DNA of 64,000 nucleotides from assembly GCF_004005945.1 (NCBI RefSeq), contig NZ_SACS01000017.1:1-64000 (forward strand), written 5' to 3'. How positions within the stretch are numbered: the first letter of the stretch is position 1; every line of letters begins with the position of its first letter. The translations under genes and the position numbers were made by a program. Under the pieces are notes generated by a model. That model was not told where the DNA came from. It searched no databases and saw only the letters and a list, made by a program, of their open reading frames with translations. Positions 26,685-35,522 of this stretch are shown here, piece after piece. This DNA is from Rheinheimera riviphila (GTDB lineage Bacteria > Pseudomonadota > Gammaproteobacteria > Enterobacterales > Alteromonadaceae).

Positions 26685-28306
26685 CAGGTTTCCTCAATAG
26701 TAGGGAAGATTGTGGCGTACAGGGCGCGTAATGCGGGTTTGTCAGTTTTACCGACGGCGGTGAGTGGCAGCTGGTCACTGCATTGCACTTTGTCCGGAAT
26801 TTTGAAATCAGCCAGGCCTTGCTCCCGCAAAAAGCGGCGCAGGCTCACGGCTGTCGGCGTTGGCCGTTGTGGATCGCACACCAGCACCGCCAGACTTTTT
26901 TCGCCCAGCAGCAGATCCGGAATGCTGATCACCGCAGCCTGACGGACTGCCGGGTGTTTCAGTAACTCAGTTTCGACTTCGGCGGCGGCAAACTTTTCAC
27001 CACCACGATTGACCTGATCTTTGAGTCGGCCAACCACCTGTAACAAGCCGTCGGGGCCTTCCCGCACTAAATCGCCGGTGCGGTAAAAACCGTCGGCGGT
27101 AAAACTGTCTTCACCCCCTTGCCAGTAGCCGCAGATGGTATAAGGACCGCGGGTTTGCAGCTCGCCAGGTTCACCGCGCTGAACGATGTTCCCAACGGCA
27201 TTGACGATGCGGATCTCATCGAGTTTGCTCATTGGCCGACCCTGATAATGCCAACGCAGCGTTGGCGGATCGGTCAGCGCGGTATAATTGACCAGCCCTT
27301 CCGCCATACCGTACACCTGCTGCACGATGCAGCCGAATTGTTGCTCCAGCGCTTGCGCCAGTGTTGGCGACAAGGCAGCTCCGCCAATTTGCAGCACCTC
27401 CAGCACCGGGCGCGGCAGATTTTCCGGCGCATCCAGCCACAGTCGGGCTGCGGCTGGTACCAGTGCCGCCCAGTTCACCTGATGCTCGCGGATCAGCGCA
27501 AAACAGCTGCTGGCTTCCGGACTCGCGGCCAACACCAATGTACCGCCGGCGCAAAACACACCAAGGGCTCCAGGAGAACTCAGCGCAAAATTGTGCCCGG
27601 CCGGCAGCGCACATAAATAACGCAACTGCGGGGTCCATTGACACACGGCGACGCTGTCCCGTACGCTGCAGGCGTAGTCGCGATGGGTTCTGGGAATCAG
27701 TTTTGGGATGCCGGTACTGCCGCCAGAGAGCTGAAATAAAGCCAGTTCCTGTTGCAGTTGTGGCGCTGGATCTGCTGCTGTAGAAAGCGCTGGCAAGATG
27801 GTGCCCGGTTGGAAAAAGTCCGGCAGCGGATTTGCCAGCGAATGGCTGCCCAGGCAATAACGCTGCGGGATATCAGCCAGGCCATCCGGCAGTTGGTTCC
27901 CGCTAAATAACGGATGACGACTGTCAAACACCAACAACGCCGGTTGTAGCTGCAGCGCAAATTCCCGGAGTTCTTTGCGACCATGCCGGTACAGAGCATT
28001 GAGTGGCACCAGACCCGCCTGCCAGCACGCGATCAGTACCAGATAAAACTCGGCGCAGTTGCCAAGCTGTACCAGAACCGGTTGCCCGGCTTGCAATCCT
28101 TGCTGCTGCCATAATCTGGCTAGTTGTGTCGCGGCCTGCCACAGTTGTCGGTAGCTTAGTTGGCGGTCGCGGCAAATCAGCGCGATCTGCTGCGGCCTAT
28201 GGTGCGCCTGTTGCCAGCACCAGTAATGCAGTGGCTGATCCTGCCAGGCCCCTTGTTGCTGATAAAGTGCAGCGCGGGCCGTTGGCCACTGAGTAAAATG
28301 CCCCAT
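26684..28306 (-). CDS. entE: 2,3-dihydroxybenzoate-AMP ligase EntE
   Basis: A 540-residue ANL-superfamily ligase that activates DHB with ATP and transfers it to the EntB carrier. Motifs: QLSGGSTGIPKLIPRTH (phosphate loop), the HNFALSSPG segment typical of DHB ligases, QVYGMAEGLVNYT, YRTGDLV, GRLKDQVNRGGEK and the C-terminal catalytic Lys in AVGKTDK. The ATG at 28306 (TGATG overlap with entC) gives the normal EntE length; the longer frame to 28477 only overlaps entC. Confidence 0.94.
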   Translation of the reverse strand: MGHFTQWPTARAALYQQQGAWQDQPLHYWCWQQAHHRPQQIALICRDRQLSYRQLWQAATQLARLWQQQGLQAGQPVLVQLGNCAEFYLVLIACWQAGLVPLNALYRHGRKELREFALQLQPALLVFDSRHPLFSGNQLPDGLADIPQRYCLGSHSLANPLPDFFQPGTILPALSTAADPAPQLQQELALFQLSGGSTGIPKLIPRTHRDYACSVRDSVAVCQWTPQLRYLCALPAGHNFALSSPGALGVFCAGGTLVLAASPEASSCFALIREHQVNWAALVPAAARLWLDAPENLPRPVLEVLQIGGAALSPTLAQALEQQFGCIVQQVYGMAEGLVNYTALTDPPTLRWHYQGRPMSKLDEIRIVNAVGNIVQRGEPGELQTRGPYTICGYWQGGEDSFTADGFYRTGDLVREGPDGLLQVVGRLKDQVNRGGEKFAAAEVETELLKHPAVRQAAVISIPDLLLGEKSLAVLVCDPQRPTPTAVSLRRFLREQGLADFKIPDKVQCSDQLPLTAVGKTDKPALRALYATIFPTIEET

Positions 28307-29559
28307 CAGCAGGCCTCCGTCAGTTCTGGCAGGCCAAGCGCCCCCAGCATAGTGGCAAACTTGGCATTGGTTTCTGCCAGCTCCGCAGCTGGCTCGGAAG
28401 CAGACACAATACCGGCGCCGGCGTACAGGGTCAGTTGACCGGCTTTGGCACGGGCACAGCGGATCATCACCTGCCATTGGCCATTGCCAGCCAGATCCTG
28501 CCAGCCGACAGCACCGCAGAAAAAATCACGCTGATAGGTTTCGATTTGACGAATAGCCTCCCGCGCGGCGGCGGTGGGCTGGCCACAGACAGCTGCTGTC
28601 GGGTGCAGCAGTTGTAAAATATCCAGCGATGGGATGTCGGCGTTGACAAGCTCGGCTTGAATGTCGCTGGCCAGATGCCAGAGCCGGCTGGTCGCAAGCA
28701 AAGACGGCTCGGCCGGCACCTGCAATATTTTGCAGTACGGTGCCAGCACTTCGCTGATCTGTTGCACCACCAACTGATGTTCATAGCGGTCTTTTGGGCT
28801 GTGTCGCAACACCTCAGCCTGGGCCTGGTCTCGCGTCAGATCCGTCAGATCACGACGACAGGTGCCCGCCAGTGGCTGGGTGCGGATCTGATTGCCATGG
28901 CGCGCCAGCAGCAACTCCGGGCTGGCGCCAAACCACACCTCACCTCCCGGCAACGGTACGGCAAAAGTGGCGGCGCCGGGGTTTTGCTGCAGTAACGACA
29001 GCAGACAATCAGCCAGGTCCAGTTGTTCGCTGTGGCATTCAATGGCACGGCCAAGCACCAGTTTTTTCAGCTTCGGTTGTTGCAGCAGTTGCACGGCCTG
29101 GCGCACCTGGCGGGTAAATTCAGCAGCCTTGTTGTGTCCCAGCCGCAGCGGCGCAGAAGTTTTGGCTTGTTGCTGCAGCCGTGTGGTCAACTTATCCGCG
29201 CCGATACGCTCGACCTGACGTGGGATCAGAAAACTGGCGTTCTGACCGGGATCAAAGGGGATCAACTGGATCAACACCGGCTCGACCACGCCATCAGCTT
29301 TGGCTGCGGCCAGCTTGTCCTGCAATAGAAGGGCAAGCCCAGGACTGTTCGTAGGCAGCTGAAACTGGGCATAACAACCATGGGTCAGCAGAAATTGCGA
29401 ACCTGCCGCCACAATACAGCTTTGTGCTGGCAGATAACCCTGGAGCAATTTGCTGTCAGTCCAGCGGGGATTACCGGAAGGGGCCAACAGCATGTTGTCG
29501 GCAGCCGCAAGATCGTCAGTTAGTTGTGACGCACTGCAACAGATGTCGGCAGGGCACAT
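28306..29559 (-). CDS. entC: Isochorismate synthase EntC
   Basis: A 417-residue chorismate-utilising enzyme converting chorismate to isochorismate, the first committed step of DHB synthesis. Family features include KLVLGRAIE, the PEL loop (FGASPELLL), PLAGTCRRD, SPKDRYEHQLV, LHPTAAVCGQPTAAA and the C-terminal GAGIVSASEP. The ATG at 29559 is preceded by AAGGAG six bases away; an upstream in-frame ATG at 29589 lies before that site and inside the Fur-box region. It is the first gene of the operon. Confidence 0.94.
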   Translation of the reverse strand: MCPADICCSASQLTDDLAAADNMLLAPSGNPRWTDSKLLQGYLPAQSCIVAAGSQFLLTHGCYAQFQLPTNSPGLALLLQDKLAAAKADGVVEPVLIQLIPFDPGQNASFLIPRQVERIGADKLTTRLQQQAKTSAPLRLGHNKAAEFTRQVRQAVQLLQQPKLKKLVLGRAIECHSEQLDLADCLLSLLQQNPGAATFAVPLPGGEVWFGASPELLLARHGNQIRTQPLAGTCRRDLTDLTRDQAQAEVLRHSPKDRYEHQLVVQQISEVLAPYCKILQVPAEPSLLATSRLWHLASDIQAELVNADIPSLDILQLLHPTAAVCGQPTAAAREAIRQIETYQRDFFCGAVGWQDLAGNGQWQVMIRCARAKAGQLTLYAGAGIVSASEPAAELAETNAKFATMLGALGLPELTEAC

Positions 29560-29574
29560 CGCATACTCCTTTAT

Positions 29575-29593
29575 ACAAATGAGAATCAATACT
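29575..29593. promoter_or_regulatory. Fur box 1 (entC promoter)
   Basis: The core AATGAGAATCAAT matches 11 of 13 central positions of the GATAATGATAATCATTATC Fur consensus. It sits directly upstream of the entC ribosome-binding site. Confidence 0.75.
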
Positions 29594-29605
29594 ATTTATG
29601 TTGTT

Positions 29606-29624
29606 GCAAATGATAATGGTTCGC
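29606..29624. promoter_or_regulatory. Fur box 2 (entC / MFS divergent promoter)
   Basis: GCAAATGATAATGGTTCGC matches about 13 of 19 bases of the Fur consensus. It lies in the 136-bp gap between entC and the exporter, so both directions should be iron-repressed. Confidence 0.75.
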
Positions 29625-29695
29625 AATAGTATCAGTAAAGCAATTTTCCATACGAAAATTTGATATTTTTTACTTAAATTTGATAAGGAAGCCTG

Positions 29696-30940
29696 ATGTC
29701 GCAAGAAAACACCGCTGAATATGGACCTCTGCACAGCTTTGTCTGGCTGGCTGTTGCTATCCATCTGGTATCGCTGGGTGGTTTTATGATGCTGATGCCG
29801 CTTGGTCCCGACTTGACCCGCAGCCTGCAATTACCCAGTGACCAGATTGGGTTGCTCACCGGCTGGGCCACGCTGGTCGCCGCAGGTTGTGGTTTGCTGG
29901 CAGCGCCCTGGCTGGATAAAGCCAACCGGCGCACGGTGTTGCTGGTTTGTCTGGGGGGGAAATCGCTGTTACTGGCCTTGGCGGCCCAGGCTGAGCAACT
30001 GAGCAGCCTCTATCTGAATTATCTGCTGTCGGCCGCATTAGCCGGGCCTTTGTCTGCAGTGTTAATGGCGGCAGTGCTGGATTTAACGCCGGGACCACAG
30101 CGTGGCCGGGCGATGGCTTTGCTGGGAGCCGCTTTTCCACTCGCCGCTATTTTGCTGGTGCCGTTGGCTTTGCAGACGGCAATCTGGCTGAGCTGGCGCT
30201 GGTCCTTTGGATTATTTGTTGTGGCAGGTTTGTTGTTGTGTCTGGCTACATTAAAGTTGATGCCGTCGTTGCCCGGCCATGCCAGTGCCGGTCTTGCCAG
30301 TATGCGTCAGTTGCTGCGTCAGCGCGATTGCCAGCTGGCGGCGGCCTTAATCGCGCTGACCATGGCCGGGCATTTTCTGCTGATCCCCAGTCTGTCGGCT
30401 TATTTTCAGTTTAATCTGGGCTTTGCCAGGGAGCAGATCAGTCTGCTATACGCCGTGGGTGGCGTCGTTAGTCTGCTATTACTGCAGTTCACCGGACGAT
30501 TGGCCGATCAAGGTTATCAATCGTGGTTGGTATTTGGCTGCAGCGCTCTGATGGCATCTGCTGTTTTGGCTGGTATTGTCTGGCCGCTATTGTCGGTGTG
30601 GTTGTTCTTTTGTTTACTGATGTCGACCAGTGCCGTACGCAGTGCAGTGCTGATGAGTAGTTTCAGCGAAATCCCAGCGCCGATGCAACGTGCAGCCTTT
30701 ATGTCGTTGCTCGGTACCGTATCCAATCTGGCAGCTGGGGCGGGCAGCGTATTTGCTGCTGCTTGGCTCGGCAATAACGCGCAGCAGCTGACCGGTTTTG
30801 CCGGTCTGGGTTTCATCAATGTGTTGGCGATTGCTGGTTCGTTGGTGATCTGGGGATTGTATTTGCGTGAACGGCAGAAAATCGCGGCAGCTGCAGCACA
30901 GGCAACCGCCTTAAAAGAAGCGAGCGAACAACCTGCATGA
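29696..30940 (+). CDS. MFS transporter, probable siderophore exporter
   Basis: A 414-residue, 12-helix major facilitator of the DHA1 type; the loop after helix 2 carries LDKANRRTVLL, corresponding to the MFS motif A region. It is divergent from entC across two Fur boxes, so export of the catechol siderophore is the likely role, as for EntS, although sequence resemblance to EntS itself is weak. AAGGAA lies 5 nt before the ATG. Confidence 0.85.
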   Translation: MSQENTAEYGPLHSFVWLAVAIHLVSLGGFMMLMPLGPDLTRSLQLPSDQIGLLTGWATLVAAGCGLLAAPWLDKANRRTVLLVCLGGKSLLLALAAQAEQLSSLYLNYLLSAALAGPLSAVLMAAVLDLTPGPQRGRAMALLGAAFPLAAILLVPLALQTAIWLSWRWSFGLFVVAGLLLCLATLKLMPSLPGHASAGLASMRQLLRQRDCQLAAALIALTMAGHFLLIPSLSAYFQFNLGFAREQISLLYAVGGVVSLLLLQFTGRLADQGYQSWLVFGCSALMASAVLAGIVWPLLSVWLFFCLLMSTSAVRSAVLMSSFSEIPAPMQRAAFMSLLGTVSNLAAGAGSVFAAAWLGNNAQQLTGFAGLGFINVLAIAGSLVIWGLYLRERQKIAAAAAQATALKEASEQPA

Positions 30941-30949
30941 ACCACGCCG

Positions 30950-30973
30950 AGTCGCCGGATCTCCCCGGCGACT
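30950..30973. terminator. Hairpin between convergent MFS and PepSY genes
   Basis: A perfect 9-bp G/C-rich stem (AGTCGCCGG/CCGGCGACT) with a 6-nt loop lies between two convergent stops. There is no strong T-tract; position makes a shared terminator likely. Confidence 0.55.
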
Positions 30974-30996
30974 ATTGCTGATCAATGTAAGAATGT

Positions 30997-32670
30997 TTAA
31001 GAATGAACGGGCGCGGCGGCGGCTTCTGACTTCGCTGGCGCAGACCACAGGCTGTGCAAGCTAGCATTGTGTTGACGTTGCCGGGTTTTGTACGCCGCAA
31101 AGGCAAAGATGGCAGCAAACAGCAGCGCCATCAGATCAACGCCAACAGTACTGCTAAAAGCAGACAAGTCCGGCTGACGCCATTGCAGATATAAACTGGC
31201 AAATGGCAATGCCGCACAGCTGACCGTTAACAGCAACAAACCCTGATAAGCCGCGCGGGCGGCACCTTGCCAGAAAGTCCAGATCATAAAAACCACGAAC
31301 ACGCTGTAGTAGCTGACTAAATAGGCATAGTTGAGGTTGCTGCCTAAAGTGCCAGGCCAATTCCCGCCCAGCCCATACCCGCCCAGCAGTTTACCGCTCA
31401 GCAATGTCAGCACCACCGCCAGCATCGAGCCCAGGCAAACACCAACGGTCAGTGCGGCCATGATCCGGGTACTGCGGCTGACTTGTTGCTGTTTCTGACT
31501 GCGTTTATCCAGCCACAACAGATTGCCGCTGTAAAACAAAAAGGCACCAAACAGGCCCATCACAAAATAACCCCAACGGCCCCAGTCGCCGGCATAACTG
31601 CCATAATGCAGCGCAAACAAGCCCATCACCGTTTTGCCATAGTCTGCGCCTGGCTGATTGGAAAAAGTAAATGGTTGAATTTCAAGGGTATAAGGATGCA
31701 TGTATAAATAATCGGCATCAGGGCCACGCACCATCCCGTCCGGGTTCAGCATCTGAATAATCACCACGGGTGATGGCGAGGTCAGTCGCATGTAACTCAG
31801 GTGCACCGGCTGATGCGCCGGACTGTACGCCTGCGCCGCAGCCAGCTGTTGTGCCAATGGCGGCAGACTGGCGACATCATAGCTTTGGCGTGGTGGCTCG
31901 CCTTGGGCAAACATTGGCGTATCGCCATAAAATGGTCCTAGCCCGTCATAAATTAAATCGTGAAAGGCAAACACAATCACCGTCCAGGCGATGATCAAAT
32001 GAAACGGCAAGCTGGCGATGCCAACCAGATTGTGGCTGTCGAGCCAGAAGCGGCTGCTGCCTTTGCTGGTTCTGAGCGCAAAAAATGTTTTGGTTAGGGT
32101 CGGTAGCAGGATCACCACCCCTGATACTAACGCCAGAAAATACAGCACTGCGGCAATGCCCAGCAGATAAACCCCTGCCTGATCATGGCCAATTTCGCCG
32201 CCAATGCCAGCGCTTCGATGCAGATAATCCAGCAGATCGGCAAAGCGGTTTTCGGTGTGCTGTTGCAACACGATTTGGTTCGGCTGGCTCGACGCGTCCT
32301 GTTGGTTCGGCGTAACCAGCCGGGCTTCGGTCAGCTGATTGTCCAGCAGTAATCCACGCGCGTTGCCCTGACTGTACCAGCGGATCACCGGTGCACTTTC
32401 GCGTAAATCCAGGGTAAAACCAGCCTGCAGCGCCGGTGCCGGTTGCTGTAACGTGGTATCTAACAAGGTCTGCCAATCGCTCAGCGAAGCAGGCGTCGGA
32501 TTGTCGGCTCCGGCCGCAGATAACGCCGGGCTGATCCACTGCTGCAACTGATGTTTAAACATGGTCAGACTACCGGCGTAAAAACCGATAAACAACAATA
32601 AACCGGCGCAGATGCCGGTCCAGGTATGTAAGCTTTGGTAAGTTCGTAAAATGTCAGCCCTGACTTTCAT
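30997..32670 (-). CDS. PepSY-associated TM helix protein (PiuB-like, iron-uptake associated)
   Basis: A 557-residue inner-membrane protein of the PepSY_TM family. It opens with a conserved helix (TYQSLHTWTGICAGLLLFIGFY) and has PepSY-like periplasmic segments, a SHNLVG(I) helix with histidines that could bind haem, and four or more further helices. Relatives such as PiuB or FsrB are encoded next to ferric-siderophore receptors and are thought to act in ferric-siderophore reduction. The ATG at 32670 has GGAG six bases upstream and overlaps the previous gene by ATGA. It is divergent from the TonB receptor across a Fur-like box. Confidence 0.85.
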   Translation of the reverse strand: MKVRADILRTYQSLHTWTGICAGLLLFIGFYAGSLTMFKHQLQQWISPALSAAGADNPTPASLSDWQTLLDTTLQQPAPALQAGFTLDLRESAPVIRWYSQGNARGLLLDNQLTEARLVTPNQQDASSQPNQIVLQQHTENRFADLLDYLHRSAGIGGEIGHDQAGVYLLGIAAVLYFLALVSGVVILLPTLTKTFFALRTSKGSSRFWLDSHNLVGIASLPFHLIIAWTVIVFAFHDLIYDGLGPFYGDTPMFAQGEPPRQSYDVASLPPLAQQLAAAQAYSPAHQPVHLSYMRLTSPSPVVIIQMLNPDGMVRGPDADYLYMHPYTLEIQPFTFSNQPGADYGKTVMGLFALHYGSYAGDWGRWGYFVMGLFGAFLFYSGNLLWLDKRSQKQQQVSRSTRIMAALTVGVCLGSMLAVVLTLLSGKLLGGYGLGGNWPGTLGSNLNYAYLVSYYSVFVVFMIWTFWQGAARAAYQGLLLLTVSCAALPFASLYLQWRQPDLSAFSSTVGVDLMALLFAAIFAFAAYKTRQRQHNASLHSLWSAPAKSEAAAAPVHS

Positions 32671-32966
32671 GCCAGACTCCGTAATAGAAAAAAGCTGCAA
32701 TACAACAGGGCGGTAATGCTACCAAGCACTATCCAGGCACGTCGGCCGCTTGGAAATAGATAAACCCCGGCCAAAATTACCAGCCAGACTGGCGTCACCA
32801 GCCACATTGCAAACTGAGTTTTGTCGCCAGACTCAATCGCACCCGGGCCATACCAGACAAAAAAGCCAACACAAGCAAAAGCGATGGCTAAACCAGCAAA
32901 AACACCGGCCAGTGTTTTTTGCAGCCAGTCTTTTTTGGGGGAAGAGGTTCGGTCAGGTCTCGTCAT
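32667..32966 (-). CDS. Small membrane protein of the iron-uptake operon (DUF3649-like)
   Basis: A 99-residue protein with three hydrophobic helices (FAGLAIAFACVGFFVWYG, FAMWLVTPVWLVILAGVYLF, WIVLGSITALLYCSFFLL). Small proteins of this type usually accompany PepSY/PiuB membrane proteins beside TonB receptors. The family name is from memory and tentative. Start at 32966 chosen because it overlaps the upstream gene by only 14 nt. Confidence 0.65.
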   Translation of the reverse strand: MTRPDRTSSPKKDWLQKTLAGVFAGLAIAFACVGFFVWYGPGAIESGDKTQFAMWLVTPVWLVILAGVYLFPSGRRAWIVLGSITALLYCSFFLLRSLA

Positions 32967-33225
32967 GACGGCCTCCGGCACGGAATAAAGTGGCAAAAGG
33001 CAGCAGCATCAACCACAACATCAACAGCAATAAGCTGAAAAATATCGTGGTGGACATACTGAATTGCAACGCGGCCGTCGTCGTTGCCGCAACAGCCGCC
33101 AGAGTGCCAACGTGCCGCCAACGGCGCGACAGTGGTTTTTTTAGTAAACGTTGGTGTCGGTTGCTGCCATACCACAGTAGAACAGCAATAAACAGCAAGA
33201 CGATGACCAGGATTAATTTCAGCAT
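32953..33225 (-). CDS. Small membrane protein, first gene of the PepSY operon (DUF3325-like)
   Basis: A 90-residue, probably three-helix membrane protein (LILVIVLLFIAVLLWYG; HVGTLAAVAATTTAAL; FFSLLLLMLWLMLLPFATLF). An AGGATC site precedes the ATG at 33225. It opens the operon that runs to the PepSY protein and is divergent from the TonB receptor. Family name tentative; function unknown. Confidence 0.6.
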   Translation of the reverse strand: MLKLILVIVLLFIAVLLWYGSNRHQRLLKKPLSRRWRHVGTLAAVAATTTAALQFSMSTTIFFSLLLLMLWLMLLPFATLFRAGGRHDET

Positions 33226-33265
33226 CACAAGATCCTTTTGAAAACGTGCCGATTTTAATGTAAAT

Positions 33266-33284
33266 AGGAATGATTCGCAATTGA
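33266..33284. promoter_or_regulatory. Fur-like box between PepSY operon and TonB receptor
   Basis: On the minus strand TTGCGAATCATTCC has the AATCATT half of the Fur consensus and about 10 of 19 matches overall. It lies in the divergent gap, 69 nt before the receptor start. Confidence 0.6.
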
Positions 33285-33352
33285 TATGTTAAAATGTTTG
33301 TGCTACTTTGCCGTCACTTTTTAATGGGTGTTTAAATCGGGAGTTGTCAAAC

Positions 33353-35434
33353 ATGGAAATCAATAACAAATTTGTGCTGAAACCTTTGGTTCTGGCCATG
33401 CTGATCAGTAGCGGCAGCGTGACGGCGCAGGCAGCGCTGACACCAGACGGCGAGGCGGAGCGTAAAGCGCGGGAATCGATTGAAGTCATTACCGTCACCG
33501 GTGAAAAAACCGAGCGTTCACTCAAAGATACCGCAGCCTCAGTGGCGGTGATTAATCAGCAGATGCTGGACAGCGGTCAAATTGTTTCGATGTCAGATGC
33601 GCTCAAAGACGTTGCCAACGTGGTGGTACTGACCGGTGCTGTGCCGGATATCCGCGGCGTGTCAGGCAATGGATCGGCCACCGGTTTTAACTCCTTTACC
33701 GGTGGCGCCAGGGCGCGGGTCAGCCATCTGGTGGATGGGGTGGCGCAGCCCTTTGTGGCAGAAGTGACCGGCGATACCGGCCTGTGGGATATCGAGCAGG
33801 TCGAAGTGTTCCGTGGCCCGCAATCCACCAGTAATGGCCGCAACAGCATCGGTGGCGCGGTGATTGTGCGCACCCGTGATCCGGTGATGCAAACGGAAGG
33901 TGCACTGCGCCTTGGTTATCGCAATCAACACAACTTTTTAGACAGTGCGCTGGCATTTTCGACGCCGATTGTGGAAGACGAGCTGGCGGTCCGTGTCGCC
34001 ACACAGTGGATCAACGGCGATACCTATTCCAACCCGGTAGTTTATGCCAGCAATCCGTCAAAAACCGACTTTGCCGCGCTGGAAACCCAGAACAGCCGCG
34101 CCAAGTTGCTGTGGACACCCAAAGCCAACCAAGACCTGAAATTGTTATACAGCTACAACCACTATCAGGAAGAGGGCAATGCCGGCCGGTTGTTTTTTGA
34201 TGCGAAAAATCCACAAGACTATATCCCGTTGTTCCAGCGTGAGATGAAAACTGAAGCCGATACCCACAGCCTGCAACTCGACTATCAGTTGGCGCCGTTG
34301 ATGGCCGTAGAAACTTTAGTCGCCTATCTGGATCATCAATGGGGCTTTGATGGTTATGAAGCGGACGCCAGCGACGAATCCGATGTGCGGATGCACCAAA
34401 AAGAATGGACAGTCGACAGCAAATTATCGGTTGGCGACAGTAAACACAGTCACTCCGGTTTTGTTGGGGTTGCTTACTTTTCCCGCGAACAGAATTTTAA
34501 CAGCCAGGGTCTGACTCAGTACTTTGGCGACGACAGCAGTGATTCCAAAGCCATCTACGGCGAAGGCAATTACCGTTTCTCAGAAACGTGGAACCTGACC
34601 GGTGGTGCCCGCGTTGAACATGAAAGTCAACAACGGGATTTTTCGTTGTTTAGCCGTGGCAAATGGAACCGGGCGCAGCTTGATAACAGTAAAACCTTTA
34701 CCCTGCCCAAATTAGTGCTGCAATACCATCCGGCGGAACATACCACCTTGTCACTTAGCGCACGGCAGGGTTACAACGCCGGTGGCGGCGCACTGAACAA
34801 TATGACCAACGAATATTACTATTACGATTCGGAAAAGGTGAACACCTTCGAGCTGAGTTCACGCTCGGTGCTCGGCTCCGGCGACATCAGTCTCAGTGCC
34901 AACTTGTTCTGGAATGATTTCAGCGATTATCAGGCGCTGAGCAGCACCCGCACCATCACTAATATCGATGCTGCACACAGCTATGGTCTGGAACTGGAAG
35001 CCTATAGCATGCTCGGCGATGACTTTCAGCTGCATGCCGCGGTTGGTTTGTTGCAATCGGAAATTGCTCGCGCGCCGGTGAGTTTTGCCAGCGCTATTGG
35101 CAACGAACTGAACTCCGCACCCAGCACCAGCGCGAGTCTGGGATTAACCTGGTGGCTGACTGAAGCCTGGCAGCTGGATATCAATACCAATTATGTTGGC
35201 GAGTTTTATGGTGATTTGAATAATACCGCAGAACGGACTGCCGGCGATTATGTGCTGACCCGGTTGTCTGCGGGTTATCATCAAGATAGCTGGCAGCTGA
35301 ATCTGTTTGTCAATAATGCGTTTGACGAATACGGCGTGACGTCCCGCGATCCGGCGAGTTGGGCTTATGTGAATGGGTACGTCGCGACGGTGACACCACG
35401 TACCGTTGGCGCTTCATTTACCTATCGTTATTGA
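33353..35434 (+). CDS. TonB-dependent outer-membrane siderophore receptor
   Basis: A 693-residue receptor. It has a signal peptide (ending TAQAA, ~residue 26), a TonB box-like EVITVTG, a plug domain (~45-165; VFRGPQSTSNGRNSIGGAV) and a 22-strand barrel ending in an aromatic residue (FTYRY), as the Bam machinery requires. With a Fur-like box upstream and an EntD gene downstream it is the likely uptake receptor for the siderophore made by this locus. The ATG at 33353 is chosen because the extension to the TTG at 33308 would precede the signal peptide. Confidence 0.9.
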   Translation: MEINNKFVLKPLVLAMLISSGSVTAQAALTPDGEAERKARESIEVITVTGEKTERSLKDTAASVAVINQQMLDSGQIVSMSDALKDVANVVVLTGAVPDIRGVSGNGSATGFNSFTGGARARVSHLVDGVAQPFVAEVTGDTGLWDIEQVEVFRGPQSTSNGRNSIGGAVIVRTRDPVMQTEGALRLGYRNQHNFLDSALAFSTPIVEDELAVRVATQWINGDTYSNPVVYASNPSKTDFAALETQNSRAKLLWTPKANQDLKLLYSYNHYQEEGNAGRLFFDAKNPQDYIPLFQREMKTEADTHSLQLDYQLAPLMAVETLVAYLDHQWGFDGYEADASDESDVRMHQKEWTVDSKLSVGDSKHSHSGFVGVAYFSREQNFNSQGLTQYFGDDSSDSKAIYGEGNYRFSETWNLTGGARVEHESQQRDFSLFSRGKWNRAQLDNSKTFTLPKLVLQYHPAEHTTLSLSARQGYNAGGGALNNMTNEYYYYDSEKVNTFELSSRSVLGSGDISLSANLFWNDFSDYQALSSTRTITNIDAAHSYGLELEAYSMLGDDFQLHAAVGLLQSEIARAPVSFASAIGNELNSAPSTSASLGLTWWLTEAWQLDINTNYVGEFYGDLNNTAERTAGDYVLTRLSAGYHQDSWQLNLFVNNAFDEYGVTSRDPASWAYVNGYVATVTPRTVGASFTYRY

Positions 35435-35442
35435 TCAGTGTT

Positions 35443-35479
35443 GCCACCACAGAGGCGCTAGCCGCGTTTTTGTGGTGGC
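35443..35479 (+). other. Long hairpin after the TonB receptor
   Basis: GCCACCACA and TGTGGTGGC (9 bp, perfect) enclose a 19-nt loop right after the receptor stop. With a T-run inside the loop but none after the stem, it may be a 3'-end stabiliser or weak terminator. Confidence 0.4.
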
Positions 35480-35522
35480 GCAGGTGTTTCGCCGCGACTT
35501 TTAAAGTGTTCAGGGGGCCGTT

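Noticed and set aside
29560-29589. Upstream ATG for entC at 29589
   Set aside because: It would put the AAGGAG ribosome-binding site inside the gene and add ten residues not typical of isochorismate synthases.
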